DNA of 64,000 nucleotides from Nocardia altamirensis NBRC 108246 (GCF_001612685.1 NZ_BDAY01000010.1:124001-188000), one strand, 5' to 3'. Positions 1 through 9,191 are shown, numbered from the stretch's first letter. A program made the numbers and translations. The notes: a model not told the origin generated them from the letters alone.

Positions 1-620
1 AGATCGGAGATACCGGCGAACCGGCTGGTGAGCGGCGCGGCGCCGAGCTCGACCTGAATCTCCTTGCGGGAACCCACCTCATAGCCGTCGAGCACCTCGA
101 ACACCTGCGCAGCTGCGGCGGCCGCCGCAGTGCCTGCGTCGATGGTCAGCGGCGCGAGCTCGAACAGCAGCCCCGACAACGCGGTTGGCAAATCCGCCAC
201 CGGCACACCGCGTTCCCCGGCACCGAGCCAGAGTGCGCTGATGCCGTTGCCGAGCGCGGCCAGGATTTCCCGGTTCACCTCGGCCGCATCTGCACCACCG
301 AAGTGGGCGCTCACGTACCACCCGCGGTGCACATCCCTGGTGGCATCGCGGCCGCGGACGAACGGGAAGGCGCCGGGCAGCGGCTGCTCGGGCAGCTCGT
401 CGCGGCGGGTGTAGAGCGGGGCAACGGTCAGCCCGTCGTAAGTCTTCTCATCGAGCAGGTGCTCCGGTTCCTCGGGCAACTCGGTGACCTCGACCCGCCG
501 GACCTTCGCGAGCACCCCGGCCACGCCCTTGCGCCACGCGGAGAACTCAGGAACCGGACCCGCGTCTGTGGGTCGCTCCGCAGGCTCCGCTCCCGCGCCG
601 GGCTCTGAAGCAATCGGCAT
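1..620 (-). CDS. mutA: Methylmalonyl-CoA mutase small subunit (partial, N-terminal part)
   Basis: Small subunit of the adenosylcobalamin-dependent mutase that interconverts methylmalonyl-CoA and succinyl-CoA in propionate, odd-chain fatty acid and sterol side-chain breakdown. The frame starts at ATG 620 and runs off the left edge, so about 206 of an expected ~600 residues are visible. Seen are the family N-terminus (FSAWRKGVAGVLAKVRRVEV), the stretch GLTVAPLYTRRDELPEQP and the start of the barrel (HRGWYVSAHFGG). In this family the small subunit lacks bound cobalamin and pairs with MutB, whose gene would lie to the left. The gene is divergent from the membrane protein gene at 758, the same neighbour pair as Rv1492/Rv1491c in M. 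tuberculosis. Identification rests on recalled family sequence and is strong. Confidence 0.93.
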   Translation of the reverse strand, partial: MPIASEPGAGAEPAERPTDAGPVPEFSAWRKGVAGVLAKVRRVEVTELPEEPEHLLDEKTYDGLTVAPLYTRRDELPEQPLPGAFPFVRGRDATRDVHRGWYVSAHFGGADAAEVNREILAALGNGISALWLGAGERGVPVADLPTALSGLLFELAPLTIDAGTAAAAAAAQVFEVLDGYEVGSRKEIQVELGAAPLTSRFAGISD

Positions 621-757
621 AGCTTGCTTTCCCTCTTCCCCTCGACCGACGGCGCACTCGTCGCGTGCGCCGAAACCGCCGTATTCGCCCAGTTCAGCGC
701 CCACTTTGGTTAACGAGGATTCGTCCCGTTTCCTCTGATGCTAGCGCCAACTGCCGG

Positions 758-1498
758 ATGGGTTCTCCTCCAGTACCACTACCACCCGGTAATCTTGCGC
801 CGGTGACCAGGCAGCTCCGTGATCCCCGCGTACTCGCGCTGCTGGTCGGCGTGGTCGTGCTGTTCGGTGCCGCACTGCTGGTCCCGCTGCCAAGTCCGCA
901 ACAGATCCAGGATTGGGCGGGCACGGTCGGCCCGATCTTTCCGCTGCTGTTCTTTGTGGTGCACGCGCTCGTGACGGTCGCGCCGATCCCGCGCACCGTG
1001 TTCACCGTCAGTGCCGGACTGCTGTTCGGGCCGGTGCTCGGCATCGCGCTCGCGGTGGGTGCCACGACGGTCAGTGCCGCGCTCGCCATCCTGCTGATCC
1101 GCGCGCTGGACCGGGAGCGCGTGGCCGCGCGGCTGACGCATCCGGCCGTGCGCGCGGTCGACGATCGCCTGCGGCGGCGCGGCTGGCTCGCCGTCGGGTC
1201 GCTGCGGCTGATCGCTGCGGTCCCGTTCTCGGTGCTCAACTACTGCTGCGGGCTGTCCTCGATCCGCTTCTGGCCGTACATGGCCGCGACCCTGCTCGGC
1301 GTGCTGCCGGGCACCATCGGCACCGTTATCCTCGGTGACGCGCTCACCGGCACCACCCATCCTGCGCTGCTGGTGTTCTCTGGTGTGCTGATCGGCGTCG
1401 GGTTGCTGGGTCTGGTCGTGGACGCGCGCTGGAAAGACACCGCCGAAACACCGGAGCCGGAACCGGTTTCGGTGCTCGAGACACCGCGGGCGCGCTGA
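758..1498 (+). CDS. TVP38/TMEM64 (DedA-like) family membrane protein
   Basis: Integral membrane protein of about 246 residues with five or six hydrophobic segments. The motif region around FPLLFFVVHALVTVAPIPRT, followed by FTVSAGLLFGPVLGIALAVGA, is the conserved core of the TVP38/TMEM64 (SNARE-associated/DedA-like) family, which is implicated in membrane lipid or ion homeostasis. The start is uncertain: ATG 758 and GTG 803 are both in frame and neither has a good ribosome site. An upstream in-frame ATG at 665 would overlap the probable divergent promoter region with mutA and is less likely. The C-terminal ~20 residues are charged and probably cytoplasmic. The exact substrate is unknown. Confidence 0.82.
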   Translation: MGSPPVPLPPGNLAPVTRQLRDPRVLALLVGVVVLFGAALLVPLPSPQQIQDWAGTVGPIFPLLFFVVHALVTVAPIPRTVFTVSAGLLFGPVLGIALAVGATTVSAALAILLIRALDRERVAARLTHPAVRAVDDRLRRRGWLAVGSLRLIAAVPFSVLNYCCGLSSIRFWPYMAATLLGVLPGTIGTVILGDALTGTTHPALLVFSGVLIGVGLLGLVVDARWKDTAETPEPEPVSVLETPRAR

Positions 1499-1510
1499 GC
1501 CGGATCGGCG

Positions 1511-2509
1511 TCAGTCCACCGTCAACTCGATCGGCACCGCGATCACGTCGACCATCGCACCGTTGCGTAGCACCGTCACGGGCAGTTTCTTGCCGATCGC
1601 GTCGGAGAACAGCTGACGTTGAATGCCTTGCGCATCACGGACTTCCGCTCGCGCAACACTCAGCACCAGATCGCCGCGCCGCAATCCGGCCTCCTCGGCA
1701 GGGCCGCCGCGCACCACCTCCATGATGCGCACCCCGCCCGCCTGGCCGGTGCGGGACGCGACATGCGCGGGCAGCGGCGCGGGCATGCCGACCAGGCCGA
1801 GGTAGGCGCGGCGCACCCGGCCTTCGGAGTGCAGCGTGCCGATGATGCGCCGGGTCGTCGTGTTGATCGGAATCGCTAGGCCGAGACCGATACCCGCGAC
1901 CGCGGTGTTGATCCCGACCACCCGTCCTGACGAATCCGACAGTGCTCCACCGGAATTGCCGGGATTGAGCGCGGCGTCGGTTTGGATCACGTCCTCGATC
2001 ACCCGGCCCGCCCGGCGCGAGGCGACCGGAACGGCGCGACCGAGCGCACTGACCACGCCGGCGGTCACCGAGCCGGCGAGCCCGAGCGGGCTGCCGACCG
2101 CGACCACCAACTGACCGACGACCAACTGATCCGCGTCGCCGAGCGTCACCGCCCCCGGCGCGCCGCTGCGGGAACGCAACACCGCGAGATCCGACAGCGG
2201 ATCGACTCCGACCACGTCGAATCGGGACTCCACCCCGTCGGCGAACACCACCTCGCCACCGCTGGCCGATCCGATGACGTGCGCGTTGGTCAGCAGGAAG
2301 CCGTCGTCGGTGAACACCACCGCCGAGCCGCTGCCTCGCCTGGTCCGCACGCTGGCGACGTGCGGCGTGACCGACGCGGCCACCGAGATCACAGTGCGGG
2401 AGTAGGCATCCATCGCCGCATCGTCGTCCACGCTGACCACCAACCCATTCCAGCCTCGAACCAGCCCCTCCAGCATGCCCGCACTCGGCGCCGTGTGCAC
2501 TGTGTTCAC
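1511..2509 (-). CDS. Trypsin-like serine protease with PDZ domain (HtrA/DegP type, S1C)
   Basis: A 332-residue protease of the HtrA family. The catalytic triad is visible as His77 (TNAHV), Asp107 (DPLSDLAVL) and Ser186 (NPGNSGG). A PDZ domain follows at about residues 235-325 (RRAYLGLVG, GGPAEEAGLRRGDLVLSV). There is no signal peptide or membrane segment at the N-terminus, unlike the membrane-anchored PepD/HtrA proteins of mycobacteria, so this copy looks cytoplasmic unless the start is misjudged; M12 and M33 are alternative starts. HtrA proteins degrade or refold damaged proteins. The gene converges on the TVP38 gene with 12 bp between them and is divergent from the hydrolase gene at 2730. 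Confidence 0.88.
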   Translation of the reverse strand: MNTVHTAPSAGMLEGLVRGWNGLVVSVDDDAAMDAYSRTVISVAASVTPHVASVRTRRGSGSAVVFTDDGFLLTNAHVIGSASGGEVVFADGVESRFDVVGVDPLSDLAVLRSRSGAPGAVTLGDADQLVVGQLVVAVGSPLGLAGSVTAGVVSALGRAVPVASRRAGRVIEDVIQTDAALNPGNSGGALSDSSGRVVGINTAVAGIGLGLAIPINTTTRRIIGTLHSEGRVRRAYLGLVGMPAPLPAHVASRTGQAGGVRIMEVVRGGPAEEAGLRRGDLVLSVARAEVRDAQGIQRQLFSDAIGKKLPVTVLRNGAMVDVIAVPIELTVD

Positions 2510-2672
2510 CGCAGGCGCAACAGGACTGCGCGGTCACCGCAGTTCCTGCAGCAAGATCCGGGCGGCCCGAACATCTGCGCGGCCTGCGCGCGCGGACTGG
2601 TCTGCGGCGCAATGGATTCGCCACGCACTTGCCGAAACGAGTGCCGCAGCACTGTTGTCGGCACCGTCTCAG

Positions 2673-2709
2673 ACGGTATCGTACTAGTAGTACCGCATAC
2701 TGACGGTAC
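2673..2709. promoter_or_regulatory. Cluster of inverted repeats, candidate operator
   Basis: Between the protease and hydrolase genes lie several overlapping palindromes. GTACTAGTAGTAC (2681-2693) is a perfect 13-bp palindrome with a one-base centre. GTACCG (2690-2695) and CGGTAC (2704-2709) form an inverted repeat spaced by 8 bp, and ACGGTA (2673-2678) adds a further half-site. The layout suits a TetR-type dimer acting on the hydrolase gene; no regulator gene is adjacent. Confidence 0.5.
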
Positions 2710-2729
2710 GGAGCTCAATGAGGTGCGAG

Positions 2730-3605
2730 ATGACCGAATACCGTGTGCAAACCAGGGCACGCACAACCGGATATCCACGGGCCAGGCGGATCAGATTCCG
2801 ATTCGGCGACCCGGAGCCCATGGCCAAGTACTTCGCGGGCGGCGACATGGTGTTCAGCCACTTCATCGCCGGACTCTCGGCGGCCTTCCCGCCGGGCGAG
2901 GAATCGTTCATCCGATCGGTGCGCCGGTTCGCCGACCAGATCGGCGATCCGGAGCTGAAGAAGCGCGTCACCGGATTCATCGGCCAGGAGGCCACGCACG
3001 GCCACCACCATCGCCAGCTCAACGAGAAACTCGCCGAAATGGGCTACCCCATCGAGTGGTACGACTCGCCCGCCGCGATCGAACGGTCCAAACGGATCGA
3101 GGAGCGACTGCCCGCCCTGCTGCACCTGGCGGCAACGGCGGCCGCCGAGCACTACACGGCGGTGCTGGCCGAACGGACCCTGGCCAAGCCCGAAGTCCAG
3201 GCGCTCGCAGGCGATCCCGAAGTGCGAAACCTCATGAACTGGCACGCCTTCGAGGAGCTCGAGCACAAGTCGGTGGCCTTCGACCTGTACCGCGCGATGG
3301 ACGGGACGGAGGCGATGCGGATCCTGACGATGGCGACACTGCTCGCGCTCACCCTCCCGCTCACCGCCGTCGGCCTGACCGTCTCACTCAGCCGAGATCC
3401 TGACGCCCGGCGCTATCCGCTCAGCCTGGCCAAGGAGATGGTCACGCTGTTCCGCGGACCGATCTTCCGCGGCATCGGCCGCGAGCTGGCGCTGTATCTG
3501 CGGCCGGGGTTCCATCCCGACGACATCGAGACCACCGAGCTGTTGGAGCGCTGGCGCGCAGAGCTTTTCGGGAACGACGGCGATCTGGTCGATCACCTGA
3601 AATAG
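2730..3605 (+). CDS. Metal-dependent hydrolase, PF10118 family
   Basis: About 291 residues, matching the actinobacterial PF10118 family of predicted metal-dependent hydrolases, which have a helical ferritin-like arrangement of Glu and His. Candidate metal ligands are in GQEATHGHHHRQL near residue 90 and FEELEHKSVAFD near residue 175. A hydrophobic stretch at about 200-220 (MATLLALTLPLTAVGLTV) suggests membrane association. ATG 2730 is preferred because GAGGTG lies just upstream; ATG 2718 is the alternative. The substrate is unknown; relatives are often TetR-controlled and near lipid metabolism genes. It ends 1 bp before the convergent corA stop. Confidence 0.8.
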   Translation: MTEYRVQTRARTTGYPRARRIRFRFGDPEPMAKYFAGGDMVFSHFIAGLSAAFPPGEESFIRSVRRFADQIGDPELKKRVTGFIGQEATHGHHHRQLNEKLAEMGYPIEWYDSPAAIERSKRIEERLPALLHLAATAAAEHYTAVLAERTLAKPEVQALAGDPEVRNLMNWHAFEELEHKSVAFDLYRAMDGTEAMRILTMATLLALTLPLTAVGLTVSLSRDPDARRYPLSLAKEMVTLFRGPIFRGIGRELALYLRPGFHPDDIETTELLERWRAELFGNDGDLVDHLK

Positions 3606-3606
3606 G

Positions 3607-4551
3607 TCAGCGCAGCCAGCCTTTTCGCTTGATGTAGGCCAACGGGATGACCGCGGCAACCAAGGTCATCAATGTGGTCGCCAAAAAGCCGTGCTGCCAT
3701 TCGAGTTCGGGCATCCAAGTGAAGTTCATGCCGTAAAAGGTGGCGATCAACGTGGGCGGCAAGAAGACCGCGGTGATGATGGTGAACACCTTCACGATCT
3801 GATTCTGCTTGACGTCCAGCCAAGTCATCACCGACTGCTGCAGGTAGCGGACCTTGTCGTGTTCGAAGCCCGCATGCTGTTTCACCCCGTCGATGTCGGC
3901 GATGAGGATGGCGATCAGGCTCTCCAGCTCGGCGCTGTGCACGGTGATATCGGCCATCAGATGCCGTGCGGCACGGGCTAATTGGAGCTGGGTCTCCTGG
4001 GTGCGCGAGACGATCTCCTCGGCCGCGTTCATCCGCGACATGGTGCCGCGCATGTCCGCGACGCCGATCTCACGGCCGCGCTGGTCGTGGCCCATCGTCG
4101 CCATCTCGATTTCGTCGTTCATCGCCTCCAGCGCGTCGCTGGCGTAGTAGATGACCCGCTCGGAGGCCTCGTTCAAGGCCCACAGCAGCGCGTACATCAC
4201 GCCGTGCGCGGAGCCGGTGAGAGCGGGGTTCCTGCGCATCTTCGCGATGGCCTTGTCGAACGGGATGAAGTGCTCGTCCGGTTGCAGCGTCACCAGGAAT
4301 TCGGCGCCGAGCGCGAACACGATCGTCTCGCGTTCGATCGCGTCGCCCTGCTTGTAGTTGGCGACGACCGGCAGGTAGAGGAAGTTGTCGGTCTCCCAGA
4401 CCCGCTGCTTGGCCGCGGCGAAGTCGACGCCGAGCCGCTCGCGCAGCACGGCGGCGGTATCGGCGTCGGCGGCCGCCAGGGGAATCCAATGTTGTTGCAG
4501 GACTTCGGTATCGAACCGATCACCGGTCACGGCACTGCTGACGGAAGGCAT
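3607..4551 (-). CDS. corA: CorA-family magnesium/cobalt transporter
   Basis: A 314-residue CorA-type divalent cation channel. The family signature Tyr-Gly-Met-Asn is present in TFYGMNFTWMPE (GMN at 274-276) at the end of the first membrane helix (IVKVFTIITAVFLPPTLIA). A second helix (FLATTLMTLVAAVIPLAYI) follows, and the protein ends with the basic tail KRKGWLR typical of CorA. The long cytoplasmic N-terminal domain senses Mg in this family. The gene lies 3 bp downstream of a small membrane protein gene on the same strand, so the two are probably co-translated. Confidence 0.92.
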   Translation of the reverse strand: MPSVSSAVTGDRFDTEVLQQHWIPLAAADADTAAVLRERLGVDFAAAKQRVWETDNFLYLPVVANYKQGDAIERETIVFALGAEFLVTLQPDEHFIPFDKAIAKMRRNPALTGSAHGVMYALLWALNEASERVIYYASDALEAMNDEIEMATMGHDQRGREIGVADMRGTMSRMNAAEEIVSRTQETQLQLARAARHLMADITVHSAELESLIAILIADIDGVKQHAGFEHDKVRYLQQSVMTWLDVKQNQIVKVFTIITAVFLPPTLIATFYGMNFTWMPELEWQHGFLATTLMTLVAAVIPLAYIKRKGWLR

Positions 4552-4554
4552 CCG

Positions 4555-4740
4555 CTACCGCCCGTTGGAGTGGGCAGGCGACACCGACGACGAGCCGACC
4601 GGGCCCTGCGGGTGCACATAGTGCATCGTCAGCAGTCCGGCACTGATCAGCAGGTAGAGACCGATGGTGAACCAGATCGCCTGGCGCTCCAGATTCGGTG
4701 CACGGTGCGGTGTTTCACCCCTCTTGAACATGATCGCCAT
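4555..4740 (-). CDS. Small single-span membrane protein upstream of corA
   Basis: A 61-residue protein beginning MAIMFKRGETPHRAPNLERQ with one membrane helix (AIWFTIGLYLLISAGLLTM) and a short Ser/Pro-rich tail. ATG 4740 is preceded by GGAG at a 7-base spacing. Longer in-frame starts further upstream would add an Arg-rich stretch with no ribosome site and are rejected. Its stop is 3 bp from the corA start, so the pair forms a tight operon and the small protein may be a CorA partner or regulator. That role is inferred from position only; no family is recognised. Confidence 0.68.
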   Translation of the reverse strand: MAIMFKRGETPHRAPNLERQAIWFTIGLYLLISAGLLTMHYVHPQGPVGSSSVSPAHSNGR

Positions 4741-5154
4741 GGCGGAGCTCCAATACTCGGTAGTGAAAGTCAAAGCGTCTAACGGAAAGTGCGCCCGCCT
4801 GCACGGGCCTGGCGTCCGAACGCGGACAGCAAGTGGCCGCGACCGGACCTCGGCACGGCCGTCCACGGACGATCGCACCGAGCACAGGCCGACGGCACGC
4901 GCCGACCTATCGGGTCGAAAAGAATGCTGGAATCGGTGCCGCGTCAGGCGATCGCCGGGCCATCCACCTCGGCCGCGCGTCGCGTGGGCAGATCAACGAC
5001 GAACCGGCACAACCTGTTTCGCCAGGGCGGTCCGGCTAGAGACGTCGATACTGTCAACCGGCATCAGCCGCTCACCCCGCTTCGTTGGTTGCTCATCCAC
5101 GCAGAAATTGCGCACCCATCATTAGAAACCCGCTGCCGCACATACGTCAATCAG
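4741..5154. other. Gene-free divergent intergenic region
   Basis: About 400 bp between the corA-associated gene and the ArsR gene. Open frames here are Arg/Pro-rich, lack ribosome sites and look like high-GC background. The copy of TTGCGCA at 5108-5114 is the only element noted, being a repeat of the core of the palindrome at 5155. Promoters for both flanking genes must lie here. Confidence 0.4.
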
Positions 5155-5162
5155 TTGCGCAA
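5155..5162. promoter_or_regulatory. Candidate ArsR operator core
   Basis: TTGCGCAA is a perfect 8-bp palindrome embedded in CAGTTGCGCAAGTATT, 42 bp before the GTG start of the ArsR gene. The half word TTGCGCA recurs at 5108. Position and symmetry suggest autoregulation by the ArsR protein. Confidence 0.45.
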
Positions 5163-5204
5163 GTATTCGACAGCGTGTCACGCTACCGACAGGTTGGAGG
5201 CGAC

Positions 5205-5543
5205 GTGACCGAGCACAGCGAACCGGGTCTCATCCCGGCGGCTCAACTACATGACGCGGCAGCGGTTTTCGGCATGCTCGCGGCCACCGCCCGGTTGCAG
5301 ATCCTCTGGCTGCTCAGTCAGGGTGAACGCGACGTCGGCACGCTGGCCACCGACATCGGCCAAACCGTGCCTGCGGTCAGCCAGCATCTCGCCAAACTCC
5401 GACTGGCCGGTTTGGTCCACGTCCGCAAAGTGGGCCGACGCAATGTCTACACCATCGCCGATCCCGGCGTCGCCGACATCGTCCGCCTCGCCGTCCGTCA
5501 CCACCGCCGCCGCGGCGGGGCACTGCCCGGTCAGGCCGACTGA
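5205..5543 (+). CDS. ArsR/SmtB-family winged-helix regulator
   Basis: A 112-residue repressor with the ArsR winged-helix fold: FGMLAATARLQILWLLSQGE, the recognition helix region TVPAVSQHLAKLRLAGLVHV and the wing RKVGRRNVYTI. GTG 5205 is chosen because GGAGG lies 5 bases upstream; an upstream ATG at 5085 would add about 40 residues with no homology. The C-terminus carries His-rich RLAVRHHRRRGG, which may be a metal site as in NmtR/KmtR-like sensors; no cysteine pair is present. No metal exporter is adjacent, so the target is unclear. It may act only on itself or at a distance. Confidence 0.85.
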   Translation: MTEHSEPGLIPAAQLHDAAAVFGMLAATARLQILWLLSQGERDVGTLATDIGQTVPAVSQHLAKLRLAGLVHVRKVGRRNVYTIADPGVADIVRLAVRHHRRRGGALPGQAD

Positions 5544-5779
5544 GCGACGAGGTCGCCTCGCTGCGGCCGATTCGCCACCGCGAGCTGCCCTGTTGCGCCC
5601 GACCATCCCCACTGCTGGCCTGCGACCGAGCAGCCGTACCTTATCCGCCGGGCTGCCCGCTTGCACCCGCGTGACCAAACCGACTGAGAGGAATATCGCT
5701 CCTGCTCAGGTCGCCGGTTCGGTTCCGTCTAGGTAGCGTGACCTGGTCTGACCCGTTAGTGATCCAGAAGGGAGCGGTG

Positions 5780-6310
5780 ATGAACCCGTTCTCTGCCAGA
5801 AATGCCGGAGTTGCCGCGTTAGCGGTGGTCGCCTTGGCGACCGGCTGCGCAAGCAACGACATGCCCGAGGCCGCGCCCGCCGCCACCCGCACCCCGTTCG
5901 CCGACTGCGCGCCGCTGTCCACCGACCAGATCATCGAGGCCGTGCACGCCGACAGCCTCGTCGCGCACCGCACCCCGCAGGCCTGCCTGTGGGACGCGCA
6001 GATCGGCACCGGCGACGCGGGCATCAGCTTCTCCTTCTCCGCCGACGAGTCGCTGCAGCAGCTGTGGGACCGGGCCAGGGCGAACGGCTTCCAGACCGAG
6101 CACATGATCATCACCCAGCACGCGCTCGGCACGGTGACCGCGACCGCGTTCTACATCCGCAACCCGCACGACCCCGACGACTGCGCCGTGGCCGCCGCAT
6201 CCAACGGTTCCATCACCTGGCGCGTGCAGAACCGCTCGCGCCCCGCGGCCGTCGACCCGTGCGCGGCCGCGCTGCAGCTGGCCACGATGATGGTCGATCT
6301 CTCCCCCTAG
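5780..6310 (+). CDS. Lipoprotein with DUF3558-like domain
   Basis: A 176-residue exported lipoprotein. The N-terminus has a hydrophobic signal (AGVAALAVVALATGC) with a lipobox ending in Cys23. The mature part has paired cysteines (FADCAPLS, ACLWDAQ, DDCAVAA, VDPCAAAL) and the pattern of the actinobacterial DUF3558 lipoproteins. ATG 5780 follows AAGGGAG; an upstream in-frame ATG at 5738 would put residues before the signal and is rejected. DUF3558 proteins sit on the outer face of the membrane and their function is unknown. It converges on ureC with 9 bp between stops. Confidence 0.8.
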   Translation: MNPFSARNAGVAALAVVALATGCASNDMPEAAPAATRTPFADCAPLSTDQIIEAVHADSLVAHRTPQACLWDAQIGTGDAGISFSFSADESLQQLWDRARANGFQTEHMIITQHALGTVTATAFYIRNPHDPDDCAVAAASNGSITWRVQNRSRPAAVDPCAAALQLATMMVDLSP

Positions 6311-6319
6311 CCGGCCGCC

Positions 6320-8041
6320 TCAGAACAGGAAGTAGCGCTGCGCCATCGGCAGCTCGGTGGCCGGCTGCTCGGCCCAGACTTCGCCGTCGATGCGCACGGT
6401 GAAGGTGTCCGGGTCGACCTCGATGCGCGGCATCGCATCGTTGTGCGGCATGTCGGTCTTGGTCCGATCCCGCACGTTCTTGACCGGCGCCAGCGTCCGA
6501 CGGACCCGCAGCCGCTCGGCGAGCCCGTCCTCGATCGCCTGCTCGGACACGAAATGCAGCGAGGTCGCCGCCGCGACCAAGGGTGCCGCACCGAACATCG
6601 GACGCGGCAACACCGGCTGCGGCGTCGGGATCGACGCGTTCGCATCGCCCATCGCCGCCCACGCGATCGCGCCGCCCTTGAGCACCGCATGCGGCCGGAC
6701 ACCGAAAAACGCGGGCTCCCACAGCACCAGGTCCGCGAGCTTGCCGACCGTCACCGAGCCGATCTCGTGATCGAGGCCGTGCGCCACCGCCGGGCAGATG
6801 GTGTATTTGGCGATGTAGCGCTGCACCCGCGCGTTGTCGGCGGCGCCGTCGCCGGGCAGCGCACCACGGCGGCGCTTCATCACGTGCGCGGTCTGCCAGG
6901 TCCGCATGACCACCTCGCCGATGCGTCCCATCGCCTGGGAGTCGCTGCCGATCATCGAGATCGCGCCGAGGTCGTGCAGCAGATCCTCGGCCGCGATGGT
7001 GGACGGGCGAATCCGGCTCTCCGCGAAGGCGAGATCCTCGGGGATGGACGCGCTCAGATGGTGACACACCATGAGCATGTCGAGGTGCTCGTCGAGGGTG
7101 TTGACGGTATGCGGGCGGGTCGGGTTGGTCGAACTGGGCAGCACGTTGAGATGCGCTGCGACGGTGATGATGTCGGGCGCGTGCCCGCCGCCTGCCCCCT
7201 CGGTGTGATACGCGTGGATGCCGCGGCCCGCGATGGCGCCGAGGGTGTCCTCGACGAAACCCGCCTCGTTCAGCGTGTCCGAGTGCAACGCCACCTGCAC
7301 ACCCGCGGCTTCGGCGACGGTGAGGCACGCGTCGATCGCGGCGGGCGTGGAGCCCCAGTCCTCGTGCAGCTTGAAACCCGCTGCGCCGCCACGCAATTGC
7401 TCCCACATCGCCTCGGCGTTGACCGTGTTGCCCTTGCCGAGCAAGACGATGTTCATCGGCCAGCCGTCGGTAGCCTCCAGCATCCTGGCCAGATGCCACG
7501 CGCCCGGCGTCACCGTGGTCGCCTTGCTGCCCTCGGCGGGCCCGGTGCCGCCGCCGATCAGCGTGGTGATGCCCCCGCCGAGCGCCTCGTCCATCAGCTG
7601 CGGGCAGATGAAATGCACGTGACAGTCGATGGCGCCCGCAGTGAGGATGCGCCCGTTACCCGCGATGATCTCGGTGGACGGACCGACCACCAGGTCGGGG
7701 TGCACCCCGCTCATCGTGTCGGGGTTGCCCGCCTTCCCGATGCCGCAGATCCGGCCGTCCCGAATGCCGACGTCGGCCTTGATGACGCCCCAGTGGTCGA
7801 CGATCACCGCGCCGGTGATCACGGTGTCCGGCGCACCGTCGGCACGGGTGGCCCTGGACTGCCCCATCGATTCGCGCAGCACCTTGCCGCCGCCGAAGAC
7901 GGCCTCGTCGCCCGCGAGTCCCGGTCCGCCGCTGCGGTCTTCGGTGATCTCGATGAGCAGATCGGTGTCGGCCAGGCGAATTCGGTCGCCGGTGGTCGGC
8001 CCGAACAGTTCGGCGTAGCGGGCGCGGCTCAGTCCGGTCAT
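6320..8041 (-). CDS. ureC: Urease alpha subunit
   Basis: Catalytic subunit (573 residues) of urease, hydrolysing urea to ammonia and carbamate. All active-site residues are visible: nickel ligands His141 and His143 (DCHVHF), carbamylated Lys224 (GFKLHEDWG), His253, His279 ([13 protein letters not shown]) and Asp367 (GSDSQAMGR), and the mobile flap Cys326-His327-His328. The length is that of the three-subunit bacterial form. It overlaps ureB by 4 bp (ATGA), showing translational coupling. The accessory genes ureF, ureG and ureD, which follow ureC in M. tuberculosis, are absent here: the next gene is a convergent lipoprotein. Confidence 0.97.
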   Translation of the reverse strand: MTGLSRARYAELFGPTTGDRIRLADTDLLIEITEDRSGGPGLAGDEAVFGGGKVLRESMGQSRATRADGAPDTVITGAVIVDHWGVIKADVGIRDGRICGIGKAGNPDTMSGVHPDLVVGPSTEIIAGNGRILTAGAIDCHVHFICPQLMDEALGGGITTLIGGGTGPAEGSKATTVTPGAWHLARMLEATDGWPMNIVLLGKGNTVNAEAMWEQLRGGAAGFKLHEDWGSTPAAIDACLTVAEAAGVQVALHSDTLNEAGFVEDTLGAIAGRGIHAYHTEGAGGGHAPDIITVAAHLNVLPSSTNPTRPHTVNTLDEHLDMLMVCHHLSASIPEDLAFAESRIRPSTIAAEDLLHDLGAISMIGSDSQAMGRIGEVVMRTWQTAHVMKRRRGALPGDGAADNARVQRYIAKYTICPAVAHGLDHEIGSVTVGKLADLVLWEPAFFGVRPHAVLKGGAIAWAAMGDANASIPTPQPVLPRPMFGAAPLVAAATSLHFVSEQAIEDGLAERLRVRRTLAPVKNVRDRTKTDMPHNDAMPRIEVDPDTFTVRIDGEVWAEQPATELPMAQRYFLF

Positions 8042-8358
8042 GGCTGCTCTCCGTCCAACTGCCCCGGCGGCGTCAGGCTGATGCCGTGCACCTCACGCGT
8101 TCCGCCGAGCGGGACCAGCGAAACCCGCTGGCCGAGGCCGGGTTCGAAACGCACCGCGGTGCCTGCCGGGATATCGAGGCGGTGGCCGTGCGCGGCCACC
8201 CTGTCGAAGCGCAGCGCGGCGTTGGCCTGCGGGAAATGCACATGGCTGCCGACCTGCACCGGCCGGTCTCCGGTGTTGACCACGTCGAGTTCGAGCCGCG
8301 GCGCACCCGCGTTGAGCTCGATAGTGCCTTCGGCACAGAAGTATTCACCCGGAATCAT
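8038..8358 (-). CDS. ureB: Urease beta subunit
   Basis: A 106-residue structural subunit of urease beginning [18 protein letters not shown], with the family core [20 protein letters not shown] and the end region [10 protein letters not shown]. It is middle gene of ureABC, 7 bp after ureA and overlapping ureC by 4 bp. The length is normal. Confidence 0.96.
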   Translation of the reverse strand: MIPGEYFCAEGTIELNAGAPRLELDVVNTGDRPVQVGSHVHFPQANAALRFDRVAAHGHRLDIPAGTAVRFEPGLGQRVSLVPLGGTREVHGISLTPPGQLDGEQP

Positions 8359-8365
8359 GGCCCGC

Positions 8366-8668
8366 CTAACCGATCGGGTGGTGGACGGTGACCAGCTTGG
8401 TCCCGTCCGGGAAGGTCGCCTCGACCTGCACGTCGTTGATCATCTCCGGCACGCCGTCCATCACGTCGGCGCGCGTGAGAACCGTTCGCCCGGAAGACAT
8501 CAGCTCGGCGACCGAACGCCCGTCCCGCGCACCCTCCAGCACGTGATCGGTGATGAGCGCGACGGCCTCGGGATGGTTCAGCTTCAGCCCGCGCGCCTGC
8601 CTGCGCCTGGCCAGCTCGGCCGCATAGCTCAGCAGCAGCCGTTCCTGCTCGTGGGGCGACAGTCGCAT
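8366..8668 (-). CDS. ureA: Urease gamma subunit
   Basis: A 100-residue subunit with the canonical start [20 protein letters not shown], the motif [20 protein letters not shown], and the end [18 protein letters not shown]. It is first of ureABC. The upstream hotdog thioesterase gene is on the same strand 82 bp away, as Rv1847 is before ureA in M. tuberculosis, so it may belong to the same transcript. Confidence 0.97.
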   Translation of the reverse strand: MRLSPHEQERLLLSYAAELARRRQARGLKLNHPEAVALITDHVLEGARDGRSVAELMSSGRTVLTRADVMDGVPEMINDVQVEATFPDGTKLVTVHHPIG

Positions 8669-8750
8669 GCGGGGTCCTCGTGGGTCGGGATGGCAAGGGT
8701 GACGGTCATTCTGGCACGCCTGTTCCGCCGACGCGCCGCCGTGCGACGGC

Positions 8751-9191
8751 TCAGGCGGCCAGGTTCTGCAGCCGGACCTGGCCGCGCGCGACCACCCGGC
8801 CCTGCTCGTCGGTGATCACCACTTGCCACAGCTGTTGCAGCCTGCCTCGGTGCACCGGCGTCGCCTCGCCGACGAGCAGGCCGTCACGGACCGCACGCAG
8901 GAAGTCGGTGTTGTTGTTCACGCCGACGACGGTGCCCTTGCCGCCGTACCAGACCCCGCCCGCGACGCTGGCGAGCGTCTCGATGACGGTGCTGTAGACG
9001 CCGCCGTTCTGGATGCCGGCAGGCTGGTACAGGTGTGGCTTGACGGTCCATTCGCCGCGCACCCGGTCGGGGCTGATTTCGGTGTAGCGCAACCCGATCA
9101 GGTCGGTGAACGTGCCTTCGCTGGCCTCGGTCATCTGGTCCGGCGTGATGTTCGCCAGCCAGTCACGCGCCCTCGTCTGCTGCTCTGTCAT
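8751..9191 (-). CDS. PaaI-type hotdog-fold thioesterase (Rv1847-like)
   Basis: About 146 residues with the hotdog thioesterase core: [20 protein letters not shown] is the helix with the usual catalytic region, and [21 protein letters not shown] is the following beta segment. The family hydrolyses acyl-CoA thioesters; the substrate is unknown. ATG 9191 is favoured, with GTG 9200 as alternative. It precedes ureABC on the same strand, as the Rv1847 homologue does in M. tuberculosis. A strong terminator at 9267-9298 separates it from the iron gene upstream. Confidence 0.85.
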   Translation of the reverse strand: MTEQQTRARDWLANITPDQMTEASEGTFTDLIGLRYTEISPDRVRGEWTVKPHLYQPAGIQNGGVYSTVIETLASVAGGVWYGGKGTVVGVNNNTDFLRAVRDGLLVGEATPVHRGRLQQLWQVVITDEQGRVVARGQVRLQNLAA

